A stretch of DNA of 64,000 nucleotides from the NCBI GenBank assembly GCA_046153945.1, contig JBJXFF010000114.1, positions 1 to 64,000 on the forward strand. The letters run 5' to 3'. Position 1 is the stretch's first letter. Every line of letters begins with the position of its first letter. Positions 35,501 through 43,324 of the stretch are shown here, piece by piece. A program made the position numbers and the translations under genes. This stretch comes from SXOA01 sp046153945. GTDB lineage: Bacteria > Planctomycetota > Planctomycetia > Pirellulales > Pirellulaceae. The notes under the pieces were generated by a model. The model searched no databases, was not told the origin of the DNA, and worked only from the letters and a program-made list of their open reading frames with translations.

Positions 35501-36653
35501 GCATGCCAATGCTAGTAATCGACAATGGATATGCCTGCCACGCGCCGCCGGCAAGTTCCACTAGCGACTGATCGAGGTGTGCTCGGATCTTCGGTTGCTG
35601 GCTGCCGTAGGTTTGCTGGCCGAGACCGGGAATGTTGATGCCGGGGATTTTGGCGGCCGTCGGAATGCGAGTCATTTTTTCCCACCACCGCGGACTGGCC
35701 GGGTCAAACTCCAGCACGCTCTCCCAACTCGTGGGCTCGCCGGTAAGTGATCCGAAGGGATTAAGCAAGTAATCCGTCTTTCGCGCCGTCTTCACTTGCT
35801 CCAGAACCACAACCTGCACACGCCGCTCGGCGAGAGCCTTTCCCTTCACCAGCGGCGTTGTGATTCGTTTGGGATAAAGGGCGAGGCGAATGTCAAAAGC
35901 CCCCTCGTTCTGCGGCATCGGGATATTGAAGGAGGTTTCCCCTTCGGGCTCGCCGGCGATGTTCGTTCGGAGCTCCCGCTCGTCGGACGAAACTTCGTCG
36001 GTGGTGCGAGCGTAGGTGAGCGTCGCGGTGAGGATGTACGTTGTGTTCGGATTGAGTTCGGGTGAGCGAGGGATGACGGAGAATTCAAACTTCTCCCCCG
36101 TGGAAAAGACCAGGCTCTCCCGCGAATGTGATACGGGGAGCAGGTCCCCCGGCTGGCGCTGGACGAGGATGCGGTTCTTGTGCTCGTCGAGGTTCTGCTG
36201 CTCTAGGGAACGGGCGGCTTTGGCGAGTTCGATCTCGACGGGCGGCAGTGGCTGGCCATCTGGGCCGCTAAACTCGACGATGATGCGGCCCTCCATGGGC
36301 GCATCGATGGTGATGTCGCAGCCATCGTACGTCCGAGGCGAGCGGGAAGCGACTCGCAAATCCCCTTGTTCCGTCAGCCACATCGATCCGGGGGTATCCG
36401 CTTCGAGGCCCAGCGGCGAGAACTCCAGAATCCTTCCCTCGCTCAGCCGGATCTTTCCTTGCCAGGCCCGACTTTCTCCACCTCCCCAAGCCAGGCGGAG
36501 GCGCAGCGTATTTGCTGGAACTCCTTCAGCAGCGCGTTCTGGAATGGGTTCCTGAGCAACAGCGCCGCCGAGGAACTGGCAGAGAGACAGACAAACAATC
36601 GCGGCAAGCCAGCAGAAGCGCTGGGTCGGGCTGGGACTTCCTTGTCCGGCCAT
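32580..36653 (-). CDS. very large secreted protein with glycoside-hydrolase-like barrel
   Basis: A 1357-residue exported protein with a signal peptide (residues 1-34, FCWLAAIVCLSLCQFLGGAV). The N-terminal 500 residues are beta-rich. Around 530-880 a barrel-like region resembles the GH10-like bacterial glycosyl-hydrolase domain: NGLVLSVAGEGSSLYPS, DRAGIQFIPAVRF, NPLDPRVQQAMRSVVLELAQ and HPSFGGISIQMS. The C-terminal third has a carbohydrate-binding-like sandwich (NPSFEIAQKAGGISGWTHAN; GEGDVYIDQVSVYDLWF). The tail is Pro/Lys-rich. The enzymatic role is unproven; polysaccharide breakdown is a reasonable guess. Confidence 0.6.
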   Translation of the reverse strand: MAGQGSPSPTQRFCWLAAIVCLSLCQFLGGAVAQEPIPERAAEGVPANTLRLRLAWGGGESRAWQGKIRLSEGRILEFSPLGLEADTPGSMWLTEQGDLRVASRSPRTYDGCDITIDAPMEGRIIVEFSGPDGQPLPPVEIELAKAARSLEQQNLDEHKNRILVQRQPGDLLPVSHSRESLVFSTGEKFEFSVIPRSPELNPNTTYILTATLTYARTTDEVSSDERELRTNIAGEPEGETSFNIPMPQNEGAFDIRLALYPKRITTPLVKGKALAERRVQVVVLEQVKTARKTDYLLNPFGSLTGEPTSWESVLEFDPASPRWWEKMTRIPTAAKIPGINIPGLGQQTYGSQQPKIRAHLDQSLVELAGGAWQAYPLSITSIGMPHFLEILYPSDLSQTLQVSILEPNAAGEVTPISVDTGIDVPRPVGDARGEMRRHKIVFWPQTKSPLVLFANRRDDAPAFFGKIRVLGGPRELAAVRITPAAPPRLFAASLERPLICESFSAPESLDDATGRSRRDWLTFYLAGKRLVEYLEHTGRNGLVLSVAGEGSSLYPSAALQPTPHFDGGTFFETGQDPQQKDVVEMLLRMCDRAGIQFIPAVRFTTPLPELETLLRDETADPTGIVPLGIDGRPLSPRPQSRQGKAPTRQGEGRHYNPLDPRVQQAMRSVVLELAQRYGHHPSFGGISIQMSTEGYAVLPDDTASLDDVTFNRFLNDSSLSLRDEGEHRYAARFRLIRSADGRHSWNDWRAEELARLYREMEADISRTHSGAKLYLNTSELFATRQLESTLRPALPQVTEVQDPLLPFGLDPHRFAKQPNIIIPRPQRLDASSSPAHNLHSQWNKLPELDAIFVRQSAAVLHFYEPAPHRLPSFDKQSPFGPDKTHTFFVPPIAQAGDLARQPLVHSLAVADVHTLLSGGWTLSLGQEDSVADIIGVYRRLPAETFRTLTLPPEETAGAPLVVRTLARGNKSFFYLVNDSPWPLKVELEMECPELFQLESYVADRAGKLKRQASRSIWSVDLQPFDLVGGELSSGKVKFATWRVTLSEPAEPALRDRIREARVRASALREPQPKEVLTNPSFEIAQKAGGISGWTHANGPGIAVNVDGAQGYKSDGSLHLVSTPIQNEAGKTVSPIIWVRSNPFPAPKTGRLSVLAWVRVDDPRKQPKLRLAVEGKLDGKPFYRRANIGASEDGQAVRPIQKEWSPYRFPLTDLSLDGLTDIQIGFDLMGEGDVYIDQVSVYDLWFADNERDELLKNIATADIQLSSGQIADCERFLDGYWSRFLQDHVPLSAPRIAAAPSASQPPSATPAPRRGPLVKRAERDKTEAPPDKTEVAEKLDKPGMFDRVKGWLPKSPFR

Positions 36654-36840
36654 AGGGACCGCGATGGTTACGAGGCAGTTGAGCGGCCCTTGCCAGCCAT
36701 CCGGGCCGGGTAAGAACCGACGAAAAGTAAGCGTGGGCCGGGGATTATAGGCGGACGGGGGCGAATATCCCTACAGCGGTTTTGAGGGGCTCTGCGGCGG
36801 TGCTAGCAGCCAGTGGGGTAGGCTTCCAGCCAGTCCGACA

Positions 36841-38070
36841 TCATCGCCACTGGTCGCAGAGATGCTCCGCGAGCGGAGAGAGCGCCAAAAGCTGTCCCTC
36901 GCGAGCTGCATTTTGAAAGGCGTTGAGCGCCGCGATAAGCTCTTCAGTCACCTCCCCAGCGCGGCTGGAGATTTCGTTGACCTCCCAGCGGTCGTCGGAC
37001 TTCGCGAAAAGCTGAACGCCCGAGGGCGCAGCTAAATCGTCTGTGTCCTGTCGTGATTCCCGCAAGAACCAGGCAGGAGTCCGAATGCTTCTCTCACCCT
37101 TCGCCACGGCACAGGCGACCTCGCGAGGAGGATGTCCTCTCCCTTCGACGATGTCCAAGAGCAGAGAGGGACTCCCCGGAACAAACTGCGCCTGAATCAA
37201 ATCATGCAGATCGGCCGGTTGAATGAGTTCTTGCGTTCGCATCAGAGCGCTGGCTCCTTGCGGCAGACGAAGCAGGAATGGGACGTTGAGAACTTCCCCA
37301 TAAAGTGCGTCCTCAACCGGGCCAACCTGGCCATGTTCCCCCAGCGGATATCCGCGGGGAGATGTGAAAGCAAACAGCGTGCTTTTTGCCAATCGATGTT
37401 CCTCAGCGGCATCGAGGAGCGCGCCGAGGCAGAGGTCCATGACTGTTACTTGGCCAGCATACGCATGGACATAGCGGAGCAGCTCATCGGGGTCAAAGAG
37501 GCCGGCTTTTTTGAGCAGCGGCGGCGCGGTGAAGTCTCCCGGCTGTGGATCATCTTCGTCCCGGAAGGCGTTGCGGTATTTCAGGGGTGCGTCCCAAGGA
37601 CCCGACATGCCGCGGGAGTGAATCCAGAGCAGATACGGCTCTCGCTGAGCGGCGATCACTTCCATCGCCGCTTGCGTGAGCCGGGCAATTTGCGTTTCTT
37701 CGATCTCCACGGTCGAATCCGCAGTTGGCTCTGATGGCAACAGAGATTTTTCCACAAAACCTGCGGCCAAAGGATGCTCGCCCACCAGCGGCTCATCGGT
37801 CAGCAGAATTGTCTTCACTCCCTGTTTTGAGGCCGCTTCCAGCAATGTATCCGCAGCGGGGCGCAGATCCATGGCATGCCGTCCGGTCCAATACGAGCGA
37901 TAAGTCAACTCGAGAGTGAGCGAATCGCTTACCGCGAACTCGCACAACAATCCCTCGCTCGCCAGCCGATTGCAGCTTTGCGCCTCCACCCACGTATTGC
38001 CATACGGACCGAGAAACCCGCTGCCGAGGCGGTCAACGACGAAGTTGATCGAGCTGGGAGGATTAACCAC
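36841..38070 (-). CDS. sulfatase-superfamily protein with degenerate active site
   Basis: A 409-residue protein whose order of motifs follows arylsulfatases but with key residues lost. The metal-binding opening reads NFVVDRLGSGFLGPYGN where active enzymes have a DD pair. The formylglycine motif C-x-P/A-x-R-x4-TGR is replaced by ELTYRSYWTGR with no Cys or Ser at the modified position. The distal metal site reads FTSPRGYPLGEHG instead of SDHG. I infer a non-catalytic relative. No signal peptide is visible. The only in-frame upstream start is a GTG at 38070, which lies inside an inverted-repeat arm, so the true start is uncertain. Confidence 0.65.
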   Translation of the reverse strand: MVNPPSSINFVVDRLGSGFLGPYGNTWVEAQSCNRLASEGLLCEFAVSDSLTLELTYRSYWTGRHAMDLRPAADTLLEAASKQGVKTILLTDEPLVGEHPLAAGFVEKSLLPSEPTADSTVEIEETQIARLTQAAMEVIAAQREPYLLWIHSRGMSGPWDAPLKYRNAFRDEDDPQPGDFTAPPLLKKAGLFDPDELLRYVHAYAGQVTVMDLCLGALLDAAEEHRLAKSTLFAFTSPRGYPLGEHGQVGPVEDALYGEVLNVPFLLRLPQGASALMRTQELIQPADLHDLIQAQFVPGSPSLLLDIVEGRGHPPREVACAVAKGERSIRTPAWFLRESRQDTDDLAAPSGVQLFAKSDDRWEVNEISSRAGEVTEELIAALNAFQNAAREGQLLALSPLAEHLCDQWR

Positions 38071-38210
38071 AGAGACACAGAGTCACAGAGAGGAAATGGA
38101 AAAATGTATCGAACATAATAACTTATATATTTTATAATAATAACACAAATAGTTGTTTTATATTAGCTACTGTCGCTTCGACTCTGCGCCTCTGTGTCTC
38201 TGTGGTTAAT
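38062..38210. repeat. inverted repeat with 21-base perfect arms around an AT-rich core
   Basis: Arms 38062-38082 (ATTAACCACAGAGACACAGAG) and 38190-38210 are exact reverse complements. The roughly 105-bp interior is strikingly AT-rich around 38113-38165 for this genome. The arms reach the start of the upstream gene and the last codons of the next one. Repeats based on ACCACAGAGACACAGAG occur in many bacterial genomes. Confidence 0.85.
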
Positions 38211-40239
38211 TCCCCTTCTTCTCACTCTTCACTTTCCACTCCTCATCAAAGAACCCCGCGTCCAGCACTTTCCCGGCTGAATTTGCGTTGGCGGGGACGG
38301 TGATGTCGAGAGCGGCCCAGTCGGGAAGCTTGGGAGTTTGATTCGAGTTGGTGCTGTCGTGCCCTTCGCGGAAGGTGAGGCCGGAATTGAGGACGACGTA
38401 CTTGGTGCTGTCGATGGGGCTGGGATAAATTAGCACAGGGACCGTCGTCGCGGAGTCGTAGCTCTTGCCGCCGAGCGACCAGGTCTTTGCTTTCCACTCC
38501 ACCGGCAAGTCCTTCTTCCACTTCGCGAGGAGCAGATTGGAATCAACATCGCCCCACAGCAAATAGTTGTCTGACGGCTCGTCTTCTTTGGCCTGGGCAA
38601 GTTCCTCCAGCACCTCCTTGTCGGTCTTGACCGTGAGTTCCCCGCGCATCAATGCCCGCCAGCGGACGATCTGATGCTCGCTTTCGTGGGCGGCCCAGTC
38701 CGCGACTTTCGCGTGCTTTGATTTCCCCGTCGGAATGACAACGACGATCTTGCCGTTGCCGGTGAACGCATCATCAATCGGGCCATGCACATAGCCATCT
38801 TTGTAGAGCGCCGTGCTGAGCTTCGTCATTTCAGTCCAGCGGCCCCCCACCCGATGAAAGTAAGCGGAGGGGGCATCGTCATTCTCACTCGCCTTCAGCG
38901 GTTTCTGGACTTTCAGTTTGTCCCCATCAATGATCACTTCCACTCCGGCCATCTTTTCATAGGGGAATAGCGAGAAGGCCTCGATGTTCTTCGTCGAGGC
39001 AGTTACTTTATTCGGCGCGACGATCTTCGCATCAATGCGGCTGTCGAGCCAATGCTCCGTGAGACGCTCGGCGTTGACCCAGTGCATGAAGGGATAGGCG
39101 AGGGTCCGCGTTTGCAAATGAACTTCTTGTGGCGTTTCGGGACGTCCCTTTTTGGCAATGCCATCGAGCCGAGCCAACAACTTCGCCAAAGTCTTCGGCT
39201 CATATTCGTGTTTCGCGCCCGGGCCAATCAGATGTTCCAGCTTTTGCCCCTCGGCTTGAAAGGCTTCCTCCATAATCCGGGCCGCTTGAATCTGTTTGTC
39301 GTTTTCGCCGCTGTAAGCGATGGTCGGCAGGTTTAAGAGGTTGCGCGTGTAACACGGCACGTCGTAGAGCCCCCACAGTTTCTGTTCGTACGCCGGGGGA
39401 AAGTCCTCTTTCTTCAATTGGCGGTACTCAGCCGTTTCCGCAAAGCCTGCCCCAGGGCTGACGGCACAAAAGTCCGCAGCATAGTGGGCTCCGTAATGCC
39501 AAGCCCCGGCTCCCCCCATCGAAAAGCCAATCAGCACCACGCGCTGCGGGTCGATGTTGAAGCGATTCTGCACATCCAAGATCGCCTCGGTGATGTCGGT
39601 CTCTCCCGCAAACTTGAATCCCACGCACTGCCGGCCAAAAGGATGCAGCACAATGGCTCCCGGCGGCGCAATCTGACCGGCGTTCCGCATCCGCTCATAA
39701 ATGAAGTGCAAGTTAGTCTGCTTGTCTCCGCGGCCGTGCAACCAGACATAAAGCGGGCAAGGCTTCTCGAAGTCGTGCCCCCTGGGAATCACCAGCCCAT
39801 AGGGCTGCGGAGTTTCATCGGGAGCAAGCTCCGGCTGATATCCAGCGACGATGAGCCCGGTCTTGTCGTCAATCCAGGGGGACTTCTCCTTTGCCGCCTC
39901 TTTCACCCGCTTCTCTGCCTCGTCGAGAAGTGCCGTCGCCTTATTCACATCTTTCGGGTCATAGAACTCGCGGAACTCCAGGGCATACTCCACCGCCAGC
40001 AGAAATATTTCGATATCCACATCCTGGCTGACCGTCAGGGTGAACTTCCCTTCCTTCTCCCTGGCCAGGGTCAACTCACGAATCTTCTCGATCCGCGTTT
40101 CCAGTTTTTCCTGGACTTCCTTGGAAATCTCGATCCCCTCCGGCGGCAAGACGCGGGGGATGACGGGAGGATCGGCGGCCACGATAAACGGGCTAACAAG
40201 AAGACCCAATGCTGTGAGGCCGTTCCATGGAATCCGCAT
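38206..40239 (-). CDS. secreted alpha/beta hydrolase of esterase/PHB-depolymerase type
   Basis: A 677-residue exported protein. After the signal peptide (MRIPWNGLTALGLLVSPFIV) comes a helical region, then an alpha/beta hydrolase domain with PLYVWLHGRGDKQTNLHFIY, the nucleophile elbow VVLIGFSMGGAGAWHYG (GFSMGG) and a likely His in LIGPGAKHEYEP. The C-terminal half is beta-rich (VEVIIDGDKLKVQKPL) with an AKVADWAAHESEHQI block. Such multi-domain esterases are common in planctomycetes. The start at 40239 is supported by GGGAGGG six to ten bases upstream. Confidence 0.8.
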   Translation of the reverse strand: MRIPWNGLTALGLLVSPFIVAADPPVIPRVLPPEGIEISKEVQEKLETRIEKIRELTLAREKEGKFTLTVSQDVDIEIFLLAVEYALEFREFYDPKDVNKATALLDEAEKRVKEAAKEKSPWIDDKTGLIVAGYQPELAPDETPQPYGLVIPRGHDFEKPCPLYVWLHGRGDKQTNLHFIYERMRNAGQIAPPGAIVLHPFGRQCVGFKFAGETDITEAILDVQNRFNIDPQRVVLIGFSMGGAGAWHYGAHYAADFCAVSPGAGFAETAEYRQLKKEDFPPAYEQKLWGLYDVPCYTRNLLNLPTIAYSGENDKQIQAARIMEEAFQAEGQKLEHLIGPGAKHEYEPKTLAKLLARLDGIAKKGRPETPQEVHLQTRTLAYPFMHWVNAERLTEHWLDSRIDAKIVAPNKVTASTKNIEAFSLFPYEKMAGVEVIIDGDKLKVQKPLKASENDDAPSAYFHRVGGRWTEMTKLSTALYKDGYVHGPIDDAFTGNGKIVVVIPTGKSKHAKVADWAAHESEHQIVRWRALMRGELTVKTDKEVLEELAQAKEDEPSDNYLLWGDVDSNLLLAKWKKDLPVEWKAKTWSLGGKSYDSATTVPVLIYPSPIDSTKYVVLNSGLTFREGHDSTNSNQTPKLPDWAALDITVPANANSAGKVLDAGFFDEEWKVKSEKKGN

Positions 40240-40368
40240 TTCAGTCCCTCCCCCACCCAAGGTGTTTTAAGTCACTTTTCGAATTCGCCATCTCACGAAC
40301 TTGCGTCGATTCAACAATGCGCAAATTGTTGCTATTCAATGACTTGCGTCAAGGAGCTGCGCCGCAAT

Positions 40369-41874
40369 TTATGGCCGAGGTGCCCCAGGGCCGCGCGGAT
40401 TGATAGGCAGCAGGACGAAAGCGGCGAATTTCGGCTCGGTTACCGGCAGTTCGACGCTCGGCATGCCGACCGGCTGTGGTACGGTGACGGCTTTCATGGG
40501 GAGTCGCACTGGCTGGCCATCGTAGGTGCCAGTTACCAATGCCGGTCCGTAAAAGTCTTTGGCGCTGACGATGCGGAACTGCTGCTTTGGTTGGAGAATG
40601 CCTGAAAGGTCAACTTCTACCGATTCTTGTCCACTTGGATTGAGGATGGCGATGTTTGCGCGGCCCGGCTCGTGGGTGCTGGGCCGGATAATCACCCGGA
40701 GCTTTTCCGGTGCCCCTTTCTGAAAGGTGCTCTTGGCGGCGAGGCCGGTCTCTTTCCGCCATTCTTCAAACGAGAGGCCGCGGCTCTTGCCGTTTTCGAC
40801 AATGGCGAAGTCCCCCCAGCGGCCGTCGGTGATATAAAAATCGTTGTCGCTCCATTGATGGCCGGTGAGGAGCAGTTTCCTTTCCCCTTCCAGGATGACG
40901 GCGCTGGAGTGGGCGACAATCGTGTTGTGATTGACCAAGGCTTTGCGGAAATCGCGGACGACAAGTCCTTCGCAGTAGTTGCCCGTGCAGAGCAGGTCTT
41001 CGCTTAAGGTGCCCCACGGGTAACCGAAGCGCATGCCACTGCCGACGACGACGTTGTCGCGGACGGAAACTCGCTCGGCTGGGCTGCCACCGCCGACCAT
41101 GATTCCCGGCGAGCGGTCGGCGGTCTTGGAAAGAGCGCCATTCTCAAAACAGATATTGCCGTCGATCTCAAAACCCTTGAGCGAGGCCTTCTCCGACCCA
41201 TAGACATGAATGCCGTAGCCGAATTGGTGGAAGATGATGTTGTCCTTGAGTTTCTTTGTCCCAGTGGCGTTCTGAGCGTAAATGGCGTGGCCATGCGCCC
41301 GGTCGGGACCCTGCCAGCCATTGTTGTAAATGAGGCAGCCGTTGATTTCGCCTCCTTCCCCTTCCGACCAGAATCCAAAGCCGCTCCCGAGGTCATGCAC
41401 GATCAGATTGACGAATGACATCCGCGAGCCGCGGACGTGGATGCTGCCGCGGCGGATATCCTCCGGCCATGAGCCGGCGATCTTCGTCTCGCGCAGAGGA
41501 TCGCTGCAAGTCACTTCAAAATCGCGGAAGATAACGTCGCTCCCGGAGACGGCGAACAAGGCCTGGTCCCTCTCGTCGCGCGGACGGGCATCGATGGTCA
41601 CTCGCTCACCCGGTGCGCCCCTGACGTTGATCGGCCGATCCGCCTTCCCGGTCAATAGTGAAGCAAAGCCGCCGAGGTAAGTCCCCTCGTGCAGCCAAAC
41701 GGTATCCCCCGGCTTGACCTTGTCCGTGGCGGCCAAGGCGGTCCCCAAATCCCACGGCTGGCCAGCCGAACCGTTCCCTTTCGCCGTGCCGGTGGGAGCG
41801 ACGTGAAACTCCTCCGCCGCGACAACTGCCGTGGATGCAGCAAACAGCAGAAAACAGATGAGAATTCGGTTCAT
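40369..41874 (-). CDS. secreted right-handed parallel beta-helix protein
   Basis: A 501-residue exported protein (signal MNRILICFLLFAASTAVVAA) with the opening FHVAPTGTAKGNGSAGQPWD typical of pectin-lyase-like proteins, then repeated helix rungs with HVRGSRMSFVNLIVHD, GSGFGFWSEGEGGEINGCLI and YNNGWQGP. A catalytic site cannot be assigned. Polysaccharide-lyase-like function is an inference from fold. It overlaps the upstream creatininase gene by four bases (ATGA). Confidence 0.82.
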   Translation of the reverse strand: MNRILICFLLFAASTAVVAAEEFHVAPTGTAKGNGSAGQPWDLGTALAATDKVKPGDTVWLHEGTYLGGFASLLTGKADRPINVRGAPGERVTIDARPRDERDQALFAVSGSDVIFRDFEVTCSDPLRETKIAGSWPEDIRRGSIHVRGSRMSFVNLIVHDLGSGFGFWSEGEGGEINGCLIYNNGWQGPDRAHGHAIYAQNATGTKKLKDNIIFHQFGYGIHVYGSEKASLKGFEIDGNICFENGALSKTADRSPGIMVGGGSPAERVSVRDNVVVGSGMRFGYPWGTLSEDLLCTGNYCEGLVVRDFRKALVNHNTIVAHSSAVILEGERKLLLTGHQWSDNDFYITDGRWGDFAIVENGKSRGLSFEEWRKETGLAAKSTFQKGAPEKLRVIIRPSTHEPGRANIAILNPSGQESVEVDLSGILQPKQQFRIVSAKDFYGPALVTGTYDGQPVRLPMKAVTVPQPVGMPSVELPVTEPKFAAFVLLPINPRGPGAPRP

Positions 41875-42710
41875 TTCGATGTTTGGTTCGTGGCGGCTAT
41901 GATAGCTTTGACCGTTTGTTCGGCGCGGAAATCGACGATCTTCTTTCCCCACTCGATGGTCTTCTGCGCGGGGGCCAGATCCACTCCGTTGATGCGGAAC
42001 TTGCCGGCGGCGATTCGCTGCTTGGTGCGAACGCTGGCCGGATCCACCGACATCATCATGGCGGTCATCGCAAAGTCATCGTGCAGCCCCTCGGAAGTTT
42101 GCTTGATCCCTTGCTCTTCCAGCCACTTGGAAACGCCGGTGAAATCGTAGTATTCGGGAATGAAATAGATCGTGCTCCGGTCCCCCTTCCATTTCGCATT
42201 GAGGGCCGCCGTCACATTTTTCATACCGGCTTGATTCCCGCCGCTGTCGCCAATCAGAATGATCCGCTTGAATCCGTGCGCCCGCAGGGAGCCGCAAATG
42301 TCGGTGAGCAGGGCTGCATAAGTCTCCTCCGAAACGCTGATCGTGCTGGGATACTTCATGTGCGAATCGGGGGGATCAATGGCCCCTTCGGGAACGAAGG
42401 GGACGATCGGCGCGACGAGTGCGTTCCCCAGCTTGCGGGCAATCGCTTCGGTGGTCGCCTTCAGAATGATGTTGTGCTTGCCGGCGACGAGATAGGGGCC
42501 GTTCTGCTCCACCCCGCCAGTCGCCACGATCACGGTGTCCTTCCCCGCCTTCATGGCGTCTCGGACCTCCATCCAAGTGAGATCCTCGATGAAAACGCTG
42601 TCCACCGCGTCAATCGGCCGCGGTGTATTCGGATCGGGATTCACTGGGTCGGGCAGGGGAGCGGCCAAAACGGCCAGCAGCACGGCAGCAGGGGGCAGAA
42701 TTCTCCACAT
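41871..42710 (-). CDS. exported creatininase-family amidohydrolase
   Basis: A 279-residue protein with a signal peptide (MWRILPPAAVLLAVLAAPLP). The family block VIVATGGVEQNGPYLVAGKH carries the conserved Glu; the second position is Asn rather than the usual His, a variant I associate with planctomycete and cyanobacterial members. Later pieces are APIVPFVPEGAI, HMKYPSTISVS and KRIILIGDSGGNQ. The family hydrolyses creatinine or related amides. It is the first gene of a coupled pair with the beta-helix gene. Confidence 0.82.
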   Translation of the reverse strand: MWRILPPAAVLLAVLAAPLPDPVNPDPNTPRPIDAVDSVFIEDLTWMEVRDAMKAGKDTVIVATGGVEQNGPYLVAGKHNIILKATTEAIARKLGNALVAPIVPFVPEGAIDPPDSHMKYPSTISVSEETYAALLTDICGSLRAHGFKRIILIGDSGGNQAGMKNVTAALNAKWKGDRSTIYFIPEYYDFTGVSKWLEEQGIKQTSEGLHDDFAMTAMMMSVDPASVRTKQRIAAGKFRINGVDLAPAQKTIEWGKKIVDFRAEQTVKAIIAATNQTSK

Positions 42711-42806
42711 CGCGAGACCCTTTGGCGGTTTGAGTGACAAGTTGAGAGCGGTTCCAAGTGAGAACGGCATTATGGCAGAAATCGGCGCGCTGCTGGAAAG
42801 ATCAGG

Positions 42807-43316
42807 TCACCAATTGCCGGCGTACTCGGTCTGGAATGGGGCGGACTCGCGGTTCAAGTATTCGTAATGCAGTTTGGTGAGCTGGCGGATGTGCAATAAG
42901 TCGTGGGATGCCCAGGAGGCGAGAATGTCCCCCGCCCGAATGGGGCCGTGCGGAAGTTGATACGATTGCTCCCAGTTTGGATCCCGCAGATTTTCCAGCC
43001 AGCGCAGCGAATTTTGCCGCTCGTTCAGGAATCGCTCCAGCGACTGGCCCAAGTCGCGCTCGTTGTACTTCCTCTCGATGGCCCACCGCGGCGGGTCAAT
43101 CGGCGGGAGCGGCTGACCGGGGCGGTGCAACATATAGTCGAGACGAGTCCGGAAATCGTCCCGCTCTTCGTCGTCCAGATGGTTGATCACTTCCAGAATG
43201 GACCAGCGATCCGGCGACGGCTTCCAGCGAGCTTGCTCTGGAGTCACTCCTTGCACTAGGGAACTGATGACAGCGGGCGATTGTGAGAGGCGGCCAATGT
43301 AATATTGCAAATTCAT
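42807..43316 (-). CDS. DinB-family protein
   Basis: A 169-residue four-helix-bundle protein with the DinB/YfiT metal-binding histidine pattern: RWSILEVINHLDDEERDDF in the second helix and ILASWASHDLLHIRQL in the fourth. Members act as small-molecule thiol transferases or hydrolases; the substrate is unknown. It follows the metallophosphoesterase gene with only 8 bp between. Confidence 0.85.
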   Translation of the reverse strand: MNLQYYIGRLSQSPAVISSLVQGVTPEQARWKPSPDRWSILEVINHLDDEERDDFRTRLDYMLHRPGQPLPPIDPPRWAIERKYNERDLGQSLERFLNERQNSLRWLENLRDPNWEQSYQLPHGPIRAGDILASWASHDLLHIRQLTKLHYEYLNRESAPFQTEYAGNW

Positions 43317-43324
43317 GGGTTGAT

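Noticed and set aside
36841..38070. Functional arylsulfatase
   Set aside because: The formylglycine position and metal residues are missing.
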